Shown here: piece by piece, positions 11,716 through 24,600 of the stretch
How positions within the stretch are numbered: the stretch's first letter is position 1
Layout of the letters: each line of letters starts with the position of its first letter
DNA from: Phaseolus vulgaris
Taxonomy: Eukaryota > Streptophyta > Magnoliopsida > Fabales > Fabaceae
NCBI RefSeq assembly: GCF_000499845.2
Contig: NC_023751.2
Span: 26,608,455 to 26,672,454 of the forward strand
Direction of reading: 5' to 3'
Length of the DNA: 64,000 bases
Notes under the pieces: generated by a model
The model's database searches: none
What the model was told of the DNA's origin: nothing
Seen by the model: only the letters and a program-made list of their open reading frames with translations
Translations under genes and position numbers: made by a program

Positions 11716-12612
11716 ATGGCGAAAGTCACTTCCAGAGACGTTCAAGAGATTGTGGAAAAACTCTCATCTGATAAAGTCAAAGCTCGCGAAGTCATTTTCC
11801 TTTCTCCAACTCTCTACTTTCCTTCGTTTTGTTGCTCTTTAATCGGCGATTTTGAATGGGAAAAGAACCTTCCTGTTAATGTTATGCATGTAGCGAAAAA
11901 TTGAATTTAGTGTCGATATTATTGTTTTCGATCAAGAAATCTGTCTCGTGAATGGCTAATAGTTGCATTAATTTGAACTAGAGTAGTAGAGAAAGATCGT
12001 CTTAGCAAGTAGTTGTTATTGTTATAGCTTTTCTCTTTGAGTTCTACTTCTAAAAAAATTGGAACATTCTGGATAAAGAATGTTCATAACATTTAGCCTG
12101 TTTGTCAAGTAGATATTATTACACATTTTTTTATGATTGTGTTGGAATTTATTTATTGGTTTTATGAATTCTCTCTTTTGTGTACGTCCTGAGGACTGTG
12201 TTATTCAGTGGTATTGTTTTTGTATGTCAACAGGAAGGGATTAAGTTGTTAAACACTTGGTTAGAAGGAGAAAGGTCATATAACTTCTGTAAATTTATTG
12301 GACTGAATACTGCAAAGCTTAGACCAGATGAAATTCCTCACAGTAAGATTTTGTTTTCAAGTTAATTTTACAAGCATTGGTAGATGCAATATTTTCAATA
12401 TTATCCAAGCCAAGATGTATGGTGTACACTTTTGATTGATTTGTTTATTTTAAATTTTTGTGGTGCAGCTGAAACATGGCCTTTTCTTGTTTCTTTACTT
12501 ATTAAATCTGCATCAGCGGAAATATCCTCAAGTAAGCGGAGAAATCCAAAAGTGATATATGCGAAGACTCTTAGAATTGTTGTTCAACGTGCAGAGGATG
12601 GCAAGTGTTCAG
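11716..12612 (+). CDS. ATM: ATM exons 1-3 (residues 1-109): TAN region
   Basis: Exons: 11716-11790, 12234-12342, 12469-12612. They encode the extreme N-terminus. Residues about 16-30 ([15 protein letters not shown]) correspond to the TAN motif of Tel1/ATM proteins, needed in yeast and human relatives for telomere and damage functions. Residues about 62-109 contain [10 protein letters not shown] and [12 protein letters not shown], well conserved among plant ATMs. Exon 1 ends with the weak donor GAA|GTCATT; intron 1 is phase 0. Exon 2 ends CAC-A|GTAAGA and exon 3 ends TCA-G|GTCAGT. Confidence 0.93.
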
Positions 12613-15600
12613 GTCAGTCGGAGGTAGTTTAGTTCTGTAATGCTTGTTCTTTTGTCCGCTTTTGATTGTAAACAAACAATAGAATAAGAAGATTAATTAA
12701 AAATTAATTGTGTCCAGTAGGTGATAAAAAATTGTGAAAAGAAAAATAAATGATTTTTAGACACCAATGGTGACCACGAGTGTAAGACATCCTCTTTTTT
12801 TTGTTAAAATGAGATTGTGAACGTTTTTCTCCTCATTAACTGAATAATTCTTCAGGTTATAATACCCACTTTAGATATTTTTCTTTTCTTTTTTTTTCCT
12901 GTCTAGTCTTCAATAATATTTAATATTGGCCTGAGTAGGGAATTATTCTTTTCAGTGATACCCATTTTAGTATCGTAATGTTTCTTGGAATTTCACTTTT
13001 AGAAACTAAAATGATAGGAGGAAATATTGTGTTCTATATTTCCTTGATACTCACTCCCTTGAGACCTATCTTTTTAGGGACTAAAGTAAAAACTTTAGAC
13101 TACATCTTTGAATGTCCTTGTGAACCAAGAATTAAAAAGAGAAGAAAAGAAAGGTTTTTATTGAGTAGAATGAAAAGAACAAGAAATAGGAGAGCACTAT
13201 CTACCTCGAGGCCTTTCCCTTCACAAAGAGCCAATGCTCAATCTACAAAAGTCACCCCCTCCCCCTCTCCTTCTTTCCTATTTATATCTAACACCTCAAG
13301 TAACAGACTCCTGAATATTCTAACTAATTTCTCTTCTTTGTGTATCCTAACAATACACTCCTCCAAAAATCAACCTTGTCCTCAAGATGGAATAGTGAAA
13401 GCTTGATCCTGTGGCTCATCATTGCGATCTTTATCTACCCTTCTTGTTATGATACTGTCCTATCATAGGTAGGGAACCCACTGACTACTGCATGCAAATT
13501 CTGGCCTAGAGGCTTGGGTGGTGGTGGGATGAGCGAGGTTTTTGTATTAAAGTCTCCAAAGGAACAAGAAATAAGGAAAGCACTCTCTCCTTCAAGGGCT
13601 TCCCCTTCACAAATAACTAATGCTCAATCTACAAAATGCACCCCCTCCCCCTTTCCTTCTTCCCTATTTATATCTAACTAACACCTCAAGTAACAAACTC
13701 AAATATCCTAACTAATTTATGTTCTCTGTGTATTTGAACAGTCCTTCAATCCTATTGTTTTAAATTATAATCTAAAAGTAATTCCACAAACATGTGAGGA
13801 ACTAATAGGCGGAGAAATTGTTTACTAACAAAATTTCAAATAATATTTGATTGTGGACATAGTCAAACTTAGGAGGAAGTCCAACAAGTGCAAGAACCAT
13901 ATAAAATTTCCACAGTATTCAAGATGTTTGTCTGCATCAATAGTGAAAGACACGAGGGCTTCAAAGTCAACAACTAAGGATCGAGCTTATCAAGATAGGC
14001 TTGTATAGTTTTACAAAAATAAGGTTGAAGACAATGCTGTAAAGACAATGAACGTCATTGGAATAAAGTTTTTTGGATTTGTTCTCGACATCATAACAGG
14101 TAGTAAAAATTTGGTATTGGGGTTGCAATTTGCCATGAATGGAGAACCAAAGAACGCTACTCAAAGAGGTATCAATTTGCTTCCATCAGGCTTGATTAGA
14201 TTTGGGAATATCTATGGCTTGTTTGGTCAAGTGGTTTTAGACCTCAGAGCCACAACGGGAAAATAGCAGCCCAGGAGCTGTTGTTGCATGTGTTGATTGG
14301 TTTTTCACATGGAATCAATGGAATAGTGGTAAAAGTCACTGTAGAAGCGGTATTTGAGTGGGAGTTGTTGTAATTCATAGGATACACAAATACAATATTT
14401 TTTTTATAGAATAACTTCTATGCAAACAAATACAATTTTCAAGGATTCATTTACATGAAAATTTTAATCAGGGACCTATCAGCTAACACCCTTATCTTTC
14501 GGGGACCATTTTGGGTATTTACTCATTTTTATTACTTGTATGGAAATAACATAATTATTTATCACTTAATAATTGTTTGACACTTTTGAGGCTTTATTTT
14601 AATATCTTTTTTTTAATAGCCATCTAAATAACAAGCAAAAATATAGGAACATTAATCTTATATTTATACAGTGAATTTTGCTCCTTTTAATTATTTGTTT
14701 TTCCTTTTATTTTTAGGAAAAATGTTACCATTGTCATCTGTAGTTAAACTACTTTTTAATCATGTTTGGGATGTCCTGAGCAATGTCCTAAGCTTTCAGT
14801 CTGAATATGGCATTATCCTTCGGCATCTATTGTCAGTTAGGGATTATAGTTTCCAGATGAGGAGGCGTGTTTACTGCAGTAAGTTTTCTGTAAACTTAAG
14901 GTTTGCATTATCTCCACATCTCATCAACAATACCAGTTTAATTTTCTCACCCTCTTTTTTAATCAAATTGTTTTGTCTCTAGATCTGATGTTTCTGTACA
15001 TTGAGAAAGTTGAAACCAGCTTGAGTGGAAAAAATATTAGCAATTGTACTTCCAAGGAGGAGGTCTTCCGTTATATCTTGACGCTTCATTCTCTTTTAAA
15101 ATATCCCCCTGGGGACTACCCTGATAACGTAAGAGAAAACATTGTGAAGGGTTTTGTTAGAATATGTTCATTCATCAGGTATTTCCACTGCACTTCATTA
15201 TTTTTTTTTTTCTATTATTCTTATCTGCTAGAGTGCAATACCATTTCTTTTTTACTTTTTCAGGGATGAGAGCAAGATAGCACGCAAACTTGTTGAGTGT
15301 ATAAATACATATTTATTAAATGATGGTCCAAATTTAGGCTTACTGTTGCTTGAAATTCATAATGCCCTGCAACAGTTTGTGTTCCACTGTTGGCTGACAA
15401 CACATGATCGCGTTCTTAAGGTCTCTTGCAATTGCCTTTTAAAGCAAATAGTAGCTTAAGTTATGAAATGTTTTCAAATTTTTCAAATTGTTCTATTAAT
15501 GTTTCTGTTGCAGGATTCACTTGTGTTCTATGCAAGGATACAGTTGAGTTTAATGAGAGGTGCTGCTGATAGATGCTTATTGGTAGAACAGCTTTTGGAT

Positions 15601-18600
15601 GTGATTTGTAAGGATCTTGACCAAGGTAGCATGTCTAGTACTTCAATGCTGCGGTATGTATTTCTAACAAGTTGATGTGCTTTTAGTGTTTGATTGGATA
15701 TTTTAGTGTTTTACAGAAACATAATAAACTTTATAATGATGTTGTCCATGATGATCTTATTGACCTTTCTACTCAGGGGTGATGGAAATAAAGATGATAA
15801 ATTAGGAGCTCTGAGTAGCTCACAATGTGGATTGGTGGAACTTGCAGCAGTTCTATTTTATAGGGTAGTTTCTAGAAACTCAGCTGTCAATCCCTAGATT
15901 TAGTATTTAAGTTTTTGATTTCAATTCTAGAGAATTTATATATCTTATCTCTGCCACTATGTTGATTGATTCTGACATAATTATTTAATTCCGTAAGAGC
16001 AAGAGTAGTCATGGTCTTTCTTATGGTTGCTTTTTTCCTTTATGTTTTTACATGGTTTGCTTGATGAATGTTACTTTTGCTGGTATATTGTGGAGCAGTT
16101 TCTAATTGTTTGTTTGAGAGGATTGAATAAAAACAAGGAGGCCAAAATCTTAAGGGTGTGTAGTTTTTTGCAGTGCCCTTGTGTGATTAATTGGAGCAGA
16201 ATGCTTGCAATAGTATGAGCTCCCTCCCTCTTTGCCACTAGATTTTCCTTGACATTGTATTGTCTTTGTTGATATCTCTGGTTTTCTGCTAATGGTTTTT
16301 ATAGAAGTTTCTTTCTCTGATATTGTTAGGGATATTTCTCTCTTGTTTTTCACAATTCACTTGTAATCTACTTGTTTCTGTTAGACAGTTATTACTGCCA
16401 GAGACAGTTAGCTATAACTGACACATGTCAGTGGTAATCCTCTGACCTTACATAGGACTTATGTTACCGAGGATCATCACCTTTGTATCAATTCAGTTTA
16501 GGTCAACAATATCAGAGTTGATTTTGTCTACTCAACTCTTGTCAAATCTGAATAGCTATGTAGATAAGCTGGTCAGCCTTCTTGTATAGCCCTTTATTTT
16601 CCTTATTATTTATACTTCTCTTTTGTATTTTATCCTTTCTCAATCTGGTGGGTTGACATAGTGTTTAGTTACTCTGCACTCATACGTTGTAGGGACAATG
16701 TATGTAGCGCATAACCCGTATTCAATATCCTACGTGTGAAATCTTGTTGGGTCAGCGACAATTATAGCATTACGAGTGGGATTAATCTTTGGTTAGGTTG
16801 GGAGAAACGAGTGGCAGAGCAAAAAAATGGATTGCCTTTTTCTCTCCCTACTCCCTAATTTTACTTAGTGTCATTTGCTTTTGTTGTTGGGATGATCCTT
16901 TTAGTTTGGCAGACTTTCTTGCTTGGGCTACTATTAATGTTTTCATTCAATAGAATACAACCATTCTGCCATTTATATAGAGTTATTTTTTATGTGATGT
17001 CCAGTAACGTTTATTGGTTGATAAACTGCCATGTACTAATTTTCATTTATTTTCTCCCCTATAAAATTTTCATACCGCTGGCTAATTATTATTCCTCAGG
17101 CATGCCTCAATACAACCAGATCTTCATTAAGTGAAAAACGGGTTAAGAGGGAGCCTGCTGCTATGATCCTGAGGGAGGCACTCATGCAAGGCAAATGGCT
17201 ATGGTAATTTATAACACATTCTGTATTATGCCATGCTAGCACAGACTATTATATTTTTGTTCCTCTCTGTTAAGTACTTTTTTTTTACCTTATCTTTTTT
17301 AACTATTTTCTTCCCCTTTTCCTATAATAGTTGTCATTCTATCATAAAAGTCAATCATTTTGGAAAACTTCTATTTTTTAGTTGTTCTTTATACCAGTAA
17401 AATTTTGCTTTGGGTTTGGGTCTTCTCCATCTGTTGATCTCTGTCTTCTGTCTACTCGTATGTTCTCCTTAGAATATTTAGCTTTTCTTAACCAGATATA
17501 TGTTTGATGGCAGAACAACTAATAAACAATATTATACATGTGCGTTATTGGTCTTATAGCATGTACAAGACCATTTTGTACTTTTTTGTGCACTCAATCT
17601 TTGATATATAATATATTCATAATATTGGAAGTTTTGTTGTGCTTAGGCCTTGAGCACAGACAATGAATTGATGCACTGACTTGTGTTTTATACTATACTA
17701 TGCTTAGATTGTTTGGAAGCCTGGTGTTCTGATTTGGCTCTCAAATTTATCAGTTTAAACCTTGAACTTATGGTATCATGCAACTTAATTTGTGGGCTTA
17801 TGGTTTCAAAGAGGTTAAAGGATTCCATGTTTTTGCTGAAATTACAGAGCTAGCAAGCAAATGAATTGAAAATTAAATTTTAGACCTGGGACTTAATCGC
17901 CATTTTTTTGTAAACACTCTTAGTTTAGGTAAAAATTAACCTTTTTAGTTGCTGCTCCATGAAAAGTTATGCTCTCAACTTTCCCTCATTTACTTATAAA
18001 TTTTTTCAAGTTCTTAACGATGAAATAAAATCTGATGTATTAGGATGATGTTATTTGTTTGTATTATTATGCATTTGATTATTATCAATTGCTTTATCTA
18101 CTTATACCATTTTTGTAGAAATGGAAATGTAGAGAGAAAAATGACTGGTCATGATGGCAATTGTGACTGGTTGGTCATAAAATGTGTAATGGAGCAATTA
18201 TAAGACTTCAGAATGGAAATATAATTTTTTTTTCTAAGAGAGCTAATTATCTCTTAGCTGATCCATTCATATGTATGATTCTTATATCGGTACAATACAA
18301 AAAAGATACGATAATCTACACATAAGTGCTAGATAGGTAATACAAAGAGAGTTAACCTATTCTAACAAGTCAACCCCCTTCACATAAGTTAAGAAATTTT
18401 GACATCGCCTTTCAAGTTCGAGCATATAAATTGTATATACCAAGCTTGGAAATTGTAAATTGATTTTTGAGGTCCTCTTATGGATTTAGTCAAAATATTT
18501 GCAAGGTGATTATCGGAGTTGACAAATTTCGTGCAAATTTCCTTGGACAACAACTTCTACTTAGCAAAATGAAAATCAATATATATATGTTTGGTTCTCT

Positions 18601-21600
18601 CATGAAATACAAGATTGGAAGCAATGTGAATAGCTGTTTGGATGACATAGTAAATGCTCATTTGTTGTATCTTATAAAATTTCTGCACTTGAAGGAATTG
18701 TTCACAAGTTAGTGATGCCATCGACCTACATTGAGCTTCGACACTAGATCGAGCAGCCACATTCTGTTTCTTGTCTTTTTAAGAAATAATATTGTCTCCA
18801 TTGAAATCACTATAATGCGAGTCTGTAAATAATTCCGTTCAATGAATATCACAATACCCAATTATATAAGTATTTCCTTATGTTCATGGAGCATTCTCTG
18901 TCTTGGAGCCTATCCGTGGATGCAAATGACAACACTCCAACTATTAAGGCAAGAAGGTTGAATAAACCGATTAACCACTCCAACTACAATAGACAAGTTA
19001 GGTCTAGTAATAGTTAGGTCATTAAGTTTCCCAACAAGTCTTCAGTATCTCTCTGGGTCTGAGAATGACTCATTATACTCTGCCTTTAATTTCTGATTTG
19101 GATTCAATGGACCATCCATAGGTCTACAATCAATCACACTTGTTTCTTTTAGAATATCTACGTCATTTTTCTGTGAAGCAACTATACCTTTTTTTGATTG
19201 GGTTGCTTCAATACCCAAAAAATACTTTAGATATCCAAAATCTTTGGTTTGAAAATGATTGCATAGATGCTTCTTGACTTGAGAAATTTTAGTGTCTCCA
19301 TTCCCTATAATAACCATATCATCAACCCACAATTAAGAACACATATTTCTTTGAAGAGGTATGACAATAAAAGACTGAATGACTTGCTTCACATTTCAGC
19401 CCAAAAGTTATACAATGTGGTTGAATTTGCTAAACTAAGAACCAAGACATTGTTTAAGATGATAGAGAAATCAATACATTTGACAAACTAACCCATACTC
19501 TCTCTAAGCAACAAATCCAAGAGGTTAATCTATGTAAATTTCCTCATTAAGATTACCTTTAAGATAAACATTTTTGATATCCAACTGGTGGAAGAGCCAT
19601 TAACGAATGAAGACCATGGCAAAGAAAAGTTGAACAACGATAATTTGCGTATAGGAGAAAAGTTGTTACCATAAAGAAGACAATATATTTTTTGTGTGTA
19701 CCCTTTGAGAACTAGTATTGCTTTAAGGCGGTCAATTTGATGATCTAGTCTAAGATTTACAACAAAAACCACGCTTACTGTTGGAGATCTCACATCGACT
19801 AGAGATTAGGACATTTCATAGTATTTAAGTGGGTCCAAACCTCACTTTGTAAGCCGGTTTTATAAGGTTGAGTTAGACTTAAAGTGTACTTTTTAATATG
19901 GTATCAGAGCCATTTCGAGCTTATCCTAGTGATTTCTTGTTGGGCTTATCAGGTCACCCGCTATTTGGCTGTTATCAGACCACCCATAATATATAATCCC
20001 ACGCATGAGTTGGTAGCTTCAACGTGAGGGGGTGTGTTGAAAATCCCACTTTCACTAGAGATTAGGACATTTCATAGTATATAAGTGGGTGACAATATAA
20101 ATACGTCTTCTTTCACTATTCAATCTTGTCAAATGATGTTTTACTGTCATCCTCTGAAAAGTAAATGCTGACTAAGATAAGTAAAAGTTTGCCATTAAGC
20201 TTTGCTAAAGTAATTATGGAGGATCCAAAAATGGAGTGGAGAAATCTAGAAACAACTATTAGATCATAAAAGGAGAGGATAGGGGTAGAAAAGGAAACCT
20301 GCAAGGTGTTCAGGTTGGGTTGTAGTAGTGAAATGAGGTATAAGGGTTGGAACAAAGACAATCCAATGTTTGTGGATAGGATTAGGTATTTATTACAAAT
20401 TTACCATAAATAAAAATGTAATGTTTTAGTAGAAATTGAATTGTTTTTTCACATTACTCTTTTCTTAGTGTTTAAGTTATTAGCTTTTTAAACAATTTTG
20501 GGTTTACTCCATTTGTTGTCATTTTATCTGATCTTTTATTATATTTGATCTTATTCTAGAATGTATTTTCCCCAGTAAAGTCCTTGATGGTATCGTTAGG
20601 CAGAAATCAATTTTGTTGTGACGTATTCTATTAATAGAAATTATTCTTTTTTTTTTTGAGATTTAAAGTAGCATTGTTGTGGTAAAATCTGATGAAGGAT
20701 CTATGGTGTAGGAATGCTGCATTTTGTTGCCTGACTCGCAACTTCCATACCCGCATTTGCAAAGATCTGTTTCTCTACTGGTTTGAAGGCATATGTATGA
20801 GCTTTGAAAGGTAATTTTAGGAGTGAGAGGGTTAACAAAGGAACAATTACCATGCTCATTTGTGTCAATGTTGGCTCCATTCATAGCTTTCTTATTTAAA
20901 ATTATTGTTGGTTTTCAGCATAAAACACTGCATAGAAAAGATTGGAGCTGAAAATTATGATTCCTAATTCTTTTGCCTTCTTTTATCTTTTGATGGTGTT
21001 TAAAAGTTCAACTTTTGTCATGCCATTTACATTTTTACTCATGCTCTTTGCTTCTTGGTCTATTTTTTTTTCATTGCAACAACTTTCTTGAGGATTTCAT
21101 TTCTTATATCTGTATCTTCACTTCTACTTTAATGAGTTCTTTGCTTATAATTTTTTTATTCATGTACTTTCTCTCTCTGGCCCTCTCTTGCACTGTGTTT
21201 TTTAATATAGTCAAGTTACTCTTTTTCTCTCAAATAAAAAATTGTTAACATTATCTGTGGAAATATTGTGCATGCTTGGAGAGACAGTTAGAACTAATGG
21301 TAGATGATTTTATGGTTGGATTGTGGACTTTCTTAAAATTCCCAGTTACATTTCTCATGATTTTAATCGAATATTAATCTTTGTCAGAAAGAATGTTAAT
21401 GATAAATATTATTAACAAAGTGGAGATAATATTGCAGAATCATGAATTCCTCAAATGTTGATCGTATCTATGATGGATTGTTGTGGACTCTGAGGTATTT
21501 ACACCCTGTTCTCTTTGTACGGTTTTATTTTCTCTTGTTATGCTTGTGAATAAGACAGAGCAGTGCTCGTTCATTTCATATTCTCATTATAGGACTCCAA

Positions 21601-24600
21601 TTCATCTTCCCATATTATTACATCATCTTGGTATATTTGAGTTGGTATTGTGAATTTCAACTTATGTATGTTCTGTTGAATTTAAAGGAGTTTGCTGGAA
21701 CTTTCTTCTGTTCTGTTGCTTCCAAATTCAAGGATGGAGTTATCTGCAGTGTCGTCTTCTGGCTTTAAAGAGGTCTCTCTCTCCCATACACCTTTTCACA
21801 GTCCTTTGATATCTCACAAATGCTTCCAAATTTTAATGCTAAACATAAAAGTGTTCATCGTGGAAGATGAACATGTGAAAACGGTATTGGGTTGTAGAAG
21901 ATACTATCTTATTCTCTTCACCCATAGTTATTTTCCTTCTTGTATTGAATTTTATCTAGGATAAACAAAATCTCTATTTTAGTTGGCTATTTAATGATCT
22001 TGGTTAAGACTAGTGAATGGATTATAGTAATTTGTAAAAAACTTGTTGGATATTTGTAAATAAGAAAACTTGTAATTTGGATATATTTTAGATATCCTTT
22101 GTGTTTTTCCTTAATTTTCTTTCATTATAAATTAAGATTGAATTTTTGTAGTTCCTTTTTACGTGGTATCAAAAGATCATGGTTCATTTATCTCTTGTTC
22201 CTTTCCTCGTATGAGGATGTTTGGGAGCTTTCTTGGTGATGTCTCACCGATGCCAATCCTTGACTATCGTTGCACAACTCCAGCTTACCCTATGTCACCA
22301 ACCACTCTCTTATAAGCCATTGCATGTGTCCCCATGCGCGCCTTAGTTTTGGCATGTGCTGTTCGCATGTGCACACTAAAACCATGCATGGATACTTTTT
22401 CAGTGACACACTTTTCAATGGTGTCTTTCTGGCCATCCCCTTCCTTTGGTGAACCTACATAACCTCTCTACTTGCTTGTTTGGTCAACTTTTTTGATGGC
22501 CTACAGATTTTTCTTTGGAACTCGTTTCCAGTATGACATTTATGGATGGTCATGTCTTTCTGTATGATAAAATAGGTCTGGTGTGATGGGTTGGCCCGAA
22601 AAGTCTATAAAACAAGTAGGACTAGGTTGAATTTTTTTTGCCTAGATTAAACTAGGTTATTTTTGGCTTGGCCCATTTAGCTTGCGGCTCATATTAGCTT
22701 AGGTTGGCACAACTCGTAGGCTGACCCTTCAAAATTTAGTATGGACAAGAGCTGACCCTTCAAGTGTTAGTGTTGTATCCAGTTTGATATGGTTTATTAT
22801 AGGTGTTTTCTTTTTATGAGTTGTTCTTTACAGCTCGATTTCTTTTCATTCTCTATACCAAGAAAATCCTTGTTTTCCTTTGTATATTTTATTAATACAA
22901 AAGTTACCTTTTCAGTTTCTTTTTTCTCTCTCTTCTCTCTCTCAACTCTAATAGTCTGGTTTCAAAACAATGCATATTCCCTACTAGTCATCCAGTCATT
23001 GAATTTTAACAGTTTTGTTGATAAATTGTTTGTTGTAGGGCTACTTTGGACAATTGTTTATCCCTTTTGCTTCCCTGAAATGTGATTTTCATGCTAAAAT
23101 ATGCATTAATTTGGTGAAACTAACTTTTGCAGTTTGTCAAGGGTTGGCAACTATTGTGGAGCACTATTGTGCATGGGTTACCGATTATTAGCAATATAAA
23201 TGCTCTTGTAAGTTTTTTCTTGACAAAACTATATCCTTCTAATTTAAATTATAGTTGTTTACGGGTACCTAATTTGTCCTTGTAAATGCTTTCTATATAA
23301 TTTATAATGCATATATGAATGTTCATGAAATAGCACAAAAATCCAAAATTAAAGAAATTTGTGATAAGTAATAGGCCAATTTAGTCAATGTTGGTGATCC
23401 CACATCGACTAGGGATATGATCAAATTATAACATATTAGTGAGTGCAAACCTCACTTTACGAGCCTGTTTTGTAGGATTGAGTTAGGCTTAAAGTTTGCT
23501 GTCTAAGATGGTATCAGAGTCTAGCTTAGCCAAGGTTTGTTGGGCCCATCGTGACACCCTCATCGGACCGCTATTAGGCAACCCATAAATATCTAGTTCC
23601 ATGCTTGTGACCTTCATAAGGTCATACTTTTAAGAAATTACTTGATGGATTGTTTGTCAAGTATAAACTTTGTCGTTAGGGCATATCAGACGAAGTTTTG
23701 TGAAAAGATGTTAAAGAAGTTTTTAAAACACAATTCAACTCTCTTGTCGTGTTTTGACCTGTTTTGACAACAATGATATTTGTGTACCTCTTATTTGGGC
23801 TATATAATACATGTACTTTAGTGAGACATAGAAATAATTATCCTAATTGTATGTGTTTTTGTTGATAATATAGTTTTGATGAAAAAGAGTCAAGGGAAGT
23901 AACTTTATCTTTGAGCTTTGAAGATAAACTTTGGAAGCAAAGTTTTTTTTGTTAAATCGGTGTAAAACATAGTATATACATTGCAATTTAACAAGAGACA
24001 AGAGGAATACAACTTGGAGTTTAAAATGGGAGAAGATGCCATATCAGGTTTGAAAGTTTAAATATCTATGATCAGTAATTCAAAATGATGGGGAAATGTT
24101 ACACACAAGATACAAGCACAATAATTAAAATGGAGAAAGCCAGATAATTGACAAGCTTGAAGGCAAGTTTTGTTGTATTGCTATATGTCCAACTTACTCT
24201 GGGGTATTGAGTGCTGCACTTTGAAGCTACAACAAGAGAAAAGGGTGGGAATAACAAAATCTTCATTGTTAAGATGGATGTGAATCCAAACAAGAAAGGA
24301 CAAGATTTGAAATTACTGTATACCTGGAGATATTGATGCAGTACCAATTGAGGAAAGGATGACAAAATCAGTTAGGGTGATTTGGACATGTACAAAGGTT
24401 ACTGAATGCACTAATAAGAAGAGTAAATTTGCATGGTTTTGTGGCATGTGGAAAGGGGGAGAAGGAGACCAAGAAGGACATAGGGAAATGTTGTTAAGAG
24501 AGATCTCATGGCAAATGATATAAGCAAATTGAATAGTGTTGTCATCTGCTTGGTTTACTTAATTATCTTGTTATTAGTTGTGAGCATTTTTACAATAAAA

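Noticed and set aside
12978..13406. 142-codon open frame in ATM intron 3
   Set aside because: No domain, low-complexity Ser/Pro tail, and it overlaps a repeat found twice in the intron. It is a chance frame.
24099..24365. 88-codon minus-strand frame
   Set aside because: It is antisense to an RTE-type LINE relic and has no recognisable domain.
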